A stretch of DNA of 45,993 bases from Pseudomonadales bacterium (GTDB lineage Bacteria > Pseudomonadota > Gammaproteobacteria > Pseudomonadales > Azotimanducaceae). A program made the position numbers and the translations under genes. A model generated the notes under the pieces. It did not search any database, was not told the origin of the DNA, and saw only the letters and a program-made list of their open reading frames with translations. Positions within the stretch are counted from its first letter, which is position 1. The number at the start of each line of letters is the position of its first letter. Below, piece after piece: positions 41,680 through 45,993 of the stretch. Where the stretch lies: contig JAJDVW010000128.1 of assembly GCA_022825925.1 (NCBI GenBank), positions 1 through 45,993 on the forward strand, read 5' to 3'.

Positions 41680-43079
41680 TGGCGGAAGCGGCGCTCTCCT
41701 TCGAACGTGTGTCCGTCTCGCGGGACGTCGAGACGATCTCGCGGCCGTCGCTGTCCTACTGGCAGGACGCCTGGATACGACTGAAGGCGAACACCCGCGC
41801 GCTCATCTCGCTCTACATCGTGATCGCCCTCGGCGTCTTTACCCTGGCCGGCCCCCTCGTCTGGCAGGTCGACCCCTCCGCGCAGGACCTCGACCAAATC
41901 TCGAGCGCGCCCGGCGCGGACCGCCAGGCGGTGATCGTCCCGCCCTACACGCCCTGGAGCGGCGCCACCGCGCGCGTCGAGGGGCCCGCCCTGTCCGCGC
42001 CGGACATGACCGACCCCACCTTGTCTGTCCTCATCGTCGGCGAGGCGAACACCCAGGCCGTGCGCGTGCAGTGGGACCCGATCCCCGGCGCCAGCGGCTA
42101 CCGCGTCTATCGCAACATCGCCGACCCCGCGCCGGACGACGCCCTCGGACTGCCGCTGGCGGATATCCTCACGGCGGAGCGGGTGAGCTTCGAGGACCGC
42201 CTCGACCTCAAGCCGCGCACCTACTTCTACTCCGTCACGGCCCTCGACCGGAACGGGATGGAAGCCCCGGCCTACGCCACGGTCGCCACCGTGCCGAAGC
42301 GCGTGATCACCGCGGAGGAAGCGGTGAAGCGCGGCCTCGCCGACGGCCCCGCCGCCCTGCGCGAAGGCGAGGTCGTCTCGCTCCCGCTGCACCCCTTCGG
42401 CACGGACTACCTGGGCCGCGACATGCTCGCCCGCCTGATGCACGGCGCGCGTGTGTCCCTGTTCATCGGCATCGTCGCGCCGTTCGTGTATGTCCTGATC
42501 GGCATCCTCTACGGCAGCGCAGCGGGCTTCGCCGGCGGGCGCACGGACCAGATCCTCATGCGCTTCGCGGACTTCGTCGTCGCGCTGCCGTTCCTGCTCT
42601 TCATGATCCTGTTCCGCATCCTGTTCGGGATCGAAGGCGGCGACAGCGGCATCCTGCCGATGATGATCGCGATGGCGATCCTCGCCTGGCCCGCCGCCGC
42701 GCGCCTGGTGCGCGGCCAGATCCTGCAGATCCGCGAAGAGGGCTACGTCTCCGCCTCGCGGCTCCTCGGCGCGAAGACGAACTACCTGGTGCTGCGCCAC
42801 ATGATCCCGAACACCATGGGCGTGATCCTCGTGACGCTGACCTTCGCCGTGCCCAGCGCGATCTTCACGGAGGCGTTCCTGTCGTTCATCGGCATGGGCG
42901 TGGCGCCGCCGACGCCGTCCTGGGGCAGCATGTGCAACGAAGGCATCAAGACGATGCTGACGCATCCGCACGAACTGGTCTTCCCCGCCGTCTTCATCAG
43001 CATCACCGTGCTCGCCTTCAACCTCCTCGGCGACGGCCTCCGCGACGCCCTCGACGCCCGCATGAGGTCGCGCGAATGA
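41679..43079 (+). CDS. oppC: Peptide-type ABC permease OppC with fibronectin-III-like insertion
   Basis: A 466-residue permease; usual OppC proteins are about 300. The first helix (ALISLYIVIALGVFTLAGPL) is followed by a large periplasmic insertion at about residues 65-235. Within this, residues 115-206 look like a fibronectin type III fold: VRVQWDPIPGASGYRVYRNI, then TYFYSVTALDRNGMEAPAYATV. The permease resumes with HPFGTDYLGRDMLARLMHGARVSLFIG, and the coupling loop GYVSASRLLGAKTNYLVLRHMIPNTM is present. The insertion could contact the anchored SBP or cell-wall glycan. A GTG three bases earlier is an alternative start. The stop overlaps oppD in ATGA. Confidence 0.93.
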   Translation: MAEAALSFERVSVSRDVETISRPSLSYWQDAWIRLKANTRALISLYIVIALGVFTLAGPLVWQVDPSAQDLDQISSAPGADRQAVIVPPYTPWSGATARVEGPALSAPDMTDPTLSVLIVGEANTQAVRVQWDPIPGASGYRVYRNIADPAPDDALGLPLADILTAERVSFEDRLDLKPRTYFYSVTALDRNGMEAPAYATVATVPKRVITAEEAVKRGLADGPAALREGEVVSLPLHPFGTDYLGRDMLARLMHGARVSLFIGIVAPFVYVLIGILYGSAAGFAGGRTDQILMRFADFVVALPFLLFMILFRILFGIEGGDSGILPMMIAMAILAWPAAARLVRGQILQIREEGYVSASRLLGAKTNYLVLRHMIPNTMGVILVTLTFAVPSAIFTEAFLSFIGMGVAPPTPSWGSMCNEGIKTMLTHPHELVFPAVFISITVLAFNLLGDGLRDALDARMRSRE

Positions 43080-44251
43080 CCGCCCCGGACAAGGACACAC
43101 ACGGCGCAACCCCCGCCGGCGCCGCCGCCCCGGACACGGACACACACCGTCCGGCCGCCGCCGGCACCCCCGCTCCGGACACGGACACACACGGCTCGGC
43201 CCCCGCCGACAGCGCCCCGGCCCTGCTGGAGGTTCGCGATCTCTCCGTAGAGTTCGACACCTACGGCGGCACCGTCCACGCCGTGCGCGGGGTCTCGTTC
43301 GACGTGCGCGCCGGCAGGACCCTCGCCATCGTCGGCGAGTCCGGCTGCGGCAAGTCCGTGACCGTCCAGAGCGTGATGGGCCTCATCCCGATGCCGCCCG
43401 GGCGCATCGTCGGCGGCACGGCGCTCTTCCGCGGCCAGGACATCCTCGGCCAGAAGACCCTCGACGGCGAAGACATCCGCGGCTCGCAGATCGGGATGAT
43501 CTTCCAGGACCCGATGACTTCGCTGAACCCGACCATGACCATCGGCGACCAGATCGCCGAGACCCTGCAGGTGCACCGCGGCCAGAGCCACCGCCAGGCC
43601 CTCGCGCGCGCCGTCGAGCTCCTCGAGATGACGCGCATCAACGAGCCCGACAAGCGCGCGCGCCAGTACCCGTTCGAGTTCTCGGGCGGCATGCTCCAGC
43701 GCTCCATGATCGCGATGGCGCTCGCCTGCGAACCGGCCATCCTGATCGCCGACGAGCCGACCACCGCCCTCGACGTCACCATCCAGGCGCAGATCCTCGA
43801 CCTCATGCGCGAGCTGCAGCGCAGCAACGACATGGCCATCATCCTCATCACCCACGACCTCGGCGTCGTCGCGCGCATGGCGGACCAGGTCGCTGTGATG
43901 TACGCCGGGGAGATCCTCGAGACCGGCACCGCGGAGGACGTCTTCTACCGCTCCGCGCACCCGTACACCCTCGGCCTCAAGGACGCGATGCCGACCAACC
44001 GCGACGAGGCCGAGCAGAACCTGACGCCGATCCTCGGATCGCCCCCGGACCTCTTCGCCCCGCCCGCCGGCTGCGCGTACTTCGCGCGCTGCCCGCACGC
44101 GATGCGGGTGTGCGAAGAGAACCATCCAGAGGCGTTTTCGATCTCGTCCGCGCACGCATCGCAGTGCTGGCTGCACCACGAGGACTGCGCCGAGCGCGTC
44201 GACGACATCCACTACGGCGAGACACACACCGACGCCGGGAGCGCCGCGTGA
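43076..44251 (+). CDS. oppD: Peptide-type ABC transporter ATPase OppD, repeat-bearing N-terminus
   Basis: A 391-residue ABC ATPase. Residues 1-47 are a low-complexity leader made of three 15-residue units with PDxDTH(G/R). The ATPase then begins LLEVRDLSVEFDTYGG. Walker A is GESGCGKS (residues 88-95), the signature is FSGGMLQRSMIAMALA, Walker B is ILIADEPTTALDV, and the H-loop is ITHDLGVVARMA. The C-terminal CAYFARCPHAMRVC segment is the iron-sulfur-type Cys motif of Opp/Dpp ATPases. The leader is encoded by a 45-bp tandem repeat and is not expected to affect nucleotide binding. Start and stop overlap both neighbours. Confidence 0.95.
   Translation: MTAPDKDTHGATPAGAAAPDTDTHRPAAAGTPAPDTDTHGSAPADSAPALLEVRDLSVEFDTYGGTVHAVRGVSFDVRAGRTLAIVGESGCGKSVTVQSVMGLIPMPPGRIVGGTALFRGQDILGQKTLDGEDIRGSQIGMIFQDPMTSLNPTMTIGDQIAETLQVHRGQSHRQALARAVELLEMTRINEPDKRARQYPFEFSGGMLQRSMIAMALACEPAILIADEPTTALDVTIQAQILDLMRELQRSNDMAIILITHDLGVVARMADQVAVMYAGEILETGTAEDVFYRSAHPYTLGLKDAMPTNRDEAEQNLTPILGSPPDLFAPPAGCAYFARCPHAMRVCEENHPEAFSISSAHASQCWLHHEDCAERVDDIHYGETHTDAGSAA
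43082..43216 (+). repeat. 45-bp tandem repeat, three units, inside oppD
   Basis: GGACACACACGG/CCG motifs at 43093, 43138 and 43183 are exactly 45 bp apart. The whole unit encodes APDxDTHxxxxAxxx three times in the 5' end of oppD. The unit length is a multiple of three, so the frame is kept. The same DNA motif fills the intergenic repeats at 34.8 and 38.8-38.9 kb. Confidence 0.85.
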
Positions 44252-45213
44252 GCGCCCTCGTCGAGATCCGCGGCCTCACCCGCCACTTCGACCTCGGCCG
44301 CAACCAGATCGTGCACGCCGTGGACGACGTGAGCCTCGACATCGCCCCGCGCGAAATCGTCGGCCTCGTCGGCGAGAGCGGCTCCGGCAAGTCCACCCTC
44401 GGCAAGACCATGCTCGGCCTGCACGACAAGACCGCCGGCGAGGTGGTCTACAAGGGCGAGACCCTGCCGCAGCGCTACGCCGCCGCGGACTTCCAGCGCT
44501 ACGCCCGCGCCATGCAGATGATCTTCCAGGACCCCTACTCGTCGCTGAACCCGCGCATGACCGTCGGCGAGATCGTCGCGGAGGGCCTGCGGTTGCACAC
44601 CGACCTCGCCAGCCACGACATCCGCGATCGTGTGTCCGAGTGGCTCGAGCGCGTCGGCCTCAACGCGGGACACACATCGCGCTACCCCCACGAGTTCTCC
44701 GGCGGCCAGCGCCAGCGCATCGGCATCGCCCGCGCGCTCATCATGGAACCCGAGTTCGTGGTGTGCGACGAGCCGATCTCCGCGCTCGACGTCTCCGTCC
44801 AGGCCCAGGTGGTGAACCTGCTCGGCGAACTGAAGGAGTCCCTCGGCCTGACGATGCTCTTCATCGCGCACGACCTGTCGATGGTGCGCTACATCTCCGA
44901 CCGGATGGCCGTGATGTACCTCGGCTCGCTGATCGAGCTCGGGCCCGCGAACCGCGTGTTCTTCCACCCGAAGCACCCGTACACGGAGATGCTCGTCGGG
45001 TCGAACCCGGAGCCGGACCCCGCGACCGAGCGCAATCGGCCGCCTACGGCGATCCGGGGGGAGATCCCGTCACCGGTGAACGTGGGGGCCGGGTGCCGGT
45101 TCGCAAACCGGTGTCCGAAGGTGATGGACGTGTGTCGGGGGGAGACGCCGGAGTTGAGGGTGGTGGAGGACGAGGGGAACGCCGAGCGGATCGTGGCTTG
45201 TCATCTGTATTGA
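44248..45213 (+). CDS. oppF: Peptide-type ABC transporter ATPase OppF
   Basis: A 321-residue ABC ATPase starting at a GTG that overlaps the oppD stop (GTGA). It begins SALVEIRGLTRHFDLGRNQIVHAVDDVSLDI. Walker A is GESGSGKST at residues 42-50, the Q-loop is MIFQDPYSSLNPRMTV, the signature is FSGGQRQRIGIARAL and Walker B is FVVCDEPISALDV. The C-terminal Cys motif is CRFANRCPKVMDVC. With OppD it forms the heterodimeric motor of the importer. An ATG upstream in the same frame would lie deep in oppD and lacks conserved sequence. Confidence 0.95.
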   Translation: MSALVEIRGLTRHFDLGRNQIVHAVDDVSLDIAPREIVGLVGESGSGKSTLGKTMLGLHDKTAGEVVYKGETLPQRYAAADFQRYARAMQMIFQDPYSSLNPRMTVGEIVAEGLRLHTDLASHDIRDRVSEWLERVGLNAGHTSRYPHEFSGGQRQRIGIARALIMEPEFVVCDEPISALDVSVQAQVVNLLGELKESLGLTMLFIAHDLSMVRYISDRMAVMYLGSLIELGPANRVFFHPKHPYTEMLVGSNPEPDPATERNRPPTAIRGEIPSPVNVGAGCRFANRCPKVMDVCRGETPELRVVEDEGNAERIVACHLY

Positions 45214-45264
45214 GGAGCCATTGAGGCTTCACCGACGCCGAGCGGACCGGACAAGCAATCGCCC

Positions 45265-45696
45265 CTACTGGACGGAGAATCTCGTGTTCGACGCTACTCC
45301 CAGCGCATGCGCCACCTCGCACAACCGCTGGTAGCTCGCCGACGCGTATCGCTCCGCCTCGTAGCGCTGGATCTGCTGGGCCTTCAAATCGAGGCGTTGC
45401 GCCAGCTGGCGCTGGCTGAGGCCCCTCGCTATGCGGGCCTTGATCAGGCCCTCCGGGAGTTCATCTATCGACGTCACCACGATGGCCGACACGCCGGCCG
45501 ATTTCAGATGCTCGTACTCCTCAGGCTCTCCGCGCAGGCTCTCGAGCTGTGACTCCATGGCCTCGCGCTCCGCTTGCACCAGCCTGGGATGCACGTCGGC
45601 GCGTTGCGAGGCGTCGGCTTCGAACTCTTCCAAGGCCCGCTGGAAGCCGTTCGCCCGCTTCCTTGTGATCCTGTACTGCCGCTCGTTCGTGATCAT
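45265..45696 (-). CDS. XRE-family regulator with N-terminal coiled coil
   Basis: A 143-residue protein. The N-terminal two-thirds is helical and charged (RKRANGFQRALEEFEADASQRADVHPRLVQAEREAMESQLESLRGEPEEYEHLKSAGV is a continuous helix-rich region). The C-terminus has a Cro/CI helix-turn-helix: KARIARGLSQRQLAQRLDLKAQQIQRYEAERYASASYQRLCEVAHALG. The layout resembles antitoxins such as those of HigBA-like loci, but no toxin gene adjoins: the next gene on this strand is a sugar isomerase. It could therefore be a solitary regulator. It converges on oppF with 51 bp between them. Confidence 0.85.
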   Translation of the reverse strand: MITNERQYRITRKRANGFQRALEEFEADASQRADVHPRLVQAEREAMESQLESLRGEPEEYEHLKSAGVSAIVVTSIDELPEGLIKARIARGLSQRQLAQRLDLKAQQIQRYEAERYASASYQRLCEVAHALGVASNTRFSVQ

Positions 45697-45717
45697 GGCA
45701 AGCTCCCGAGGTCCCCG

Positions 45718-45993
45718 TCACCCTTCCGCCATGTAAGGCCCCAACACCCGCAACGTATGCCGGATGTACGCCTTCCGCCGCTCCGGCTCGCGCGCCCAGT
45801 ACGGTCCGTGCGGCTCCGCACTCACGAACCCGTCGTAGCCCTGCTCCAGCAGGATGCCGAACATGACGTCCCAACGCAGCGCGTCGAAGCCGGGGGGCGG
45901 CTCGATCTCGCCGTCGCGCAGGCGGGTGAGGCCCTTGACGTGGAAGTACGTGAGGTTGGCGCCGAAGCGGAACAGGATGTCGTTCGGGTCGGC
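45718..45993 (-). CDS. Sugar phosphate isomerase/epimerase, C-terminal part
   Basis: The 3' 91 codons of a gene entering from the right edge; the minus-strand frame is open to the end of the window and stops with TGA at 45718-45720. Segments NLTYFHVKGLTRLRDGE and PPPGFDALRWDVMFGILLEQGYDGFVSAEPHGPYWAREP match the last strands of xylose-isomerase-like TIM barrels (AP endonuclease family 2). The His in HVKG and Glu in SAEPHG are typical metal-site positions. The C-terminal HTLRVLGPYMAEG is plausible. The substrate is unknown. Confidence 0.85.
   Translation of the reverse strand, partial: ADPNDILFRFGANLTYFHVKGLTRLRDGEIEPPPGFDALRWDVMFGILLEQGYDGFVSAEPHGPYWAREPERRKAYIRHTLRVLGPYMAEG

Noticed and set aside
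45265..45696. Complete HigBA-like toxin-antitoxin pair
   Set aside because: The XRE protein fits an antitoxin, but no toxin-sized gene adjoins; only 21 bp separate it from an unrelated isomerase gene.

Overview
The window is about 46 kb of very GC-rich, gene-dense DNA. It comes from a Gram-negative heterotroph: there is a TonB-dependent receptor, a lipoprotein cytochrome c5-like protein and several exported enzymes. The gene set (YafV/YbdL methionine pair, carotenoid oxygenase, tandem phytanoyl-CoA dioxygenases, DUF3604, Rieske oxygenase, class III CoA-transferase, sulfatase) fits an environmental, probably marine or host-associated, proteobacterium, with Gammaproteobacteria my best guess. 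That placement is inference; no rRNA, tRNA or marker gene is present to fix it.

Left part (1-10.4 kb): the 3' end of an amidohydrolase, an LRAT-like peptidase and small membrane protein pair, and a hipBA toxin-antitoxin locus whose hipA carries a frameshift. A same-strand set follows (cytochrome c, omega-amidase, methionine-type aminotransferase, carotenoid oxygenase), then a divergent GH105-like hydrolase/sulfatase pair and a luciferase-like oxidoreductase. Middle part (10.4-20.3 kb): a short remnant of a HIT gene, an unrecognised gene plus PIN-domain gene with a toxin-antitoxin layout, an intact HIT gene, a Cys-rich exported protein coupled to an S41 peptidase, ahcY and a TonB receptor. A SelW-type selenoprotein gene interrupted by an in-frame UGA is easily missed by gene finders. 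It is followed by a Fic protein and a retropepsin-like protease.

From 27.9 down to 20.35 kb a long minus-strand block runs DUF1538, DUF1538, P-II-like protein, exported amidohydrolase, EF-hand membrane protein, CoA-transferase, PPOX-family protein, and Rieske oxygenase alpha and beta. The first six genes overlap or nearly abut, so they are probably translationally coupled. A dyad-symmetric site lies in the divergent region between this block and a MoxR ATPase gene. From 28 to 38.8 kb come DUF2087, DUF6884, an exported methyltransferase, two PhyH paralogues, DUF3604, a REP-associated-type transposase, a rhodanese and the CoxE/VWA partner expected for MoxR. From 38.9 to 45.2 kb is a complete peptide-type ABC importer (SBP, two permeases, two ATPases). 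An XRE regulator and the 3' end of a sugar phosphate isomerase/epimerase close the window.

The most striking signals are four. (1) The selW gene has CxxU at a UGA codon and a downstream hairpin with SECIS-like geometry, including a bulged U. (2) A GGACACACACSG repeat family is concentrated around the transposase and through the importer operon; it enters coding sequence as a 45-bp triplication in the ATPase OppD. (3) DUF1538 and a P-II-like sensor sit at the head of a coupled, largely uncharacterised operon. (4) The importer permease OppC carries a fibronectin-III-like insertion.
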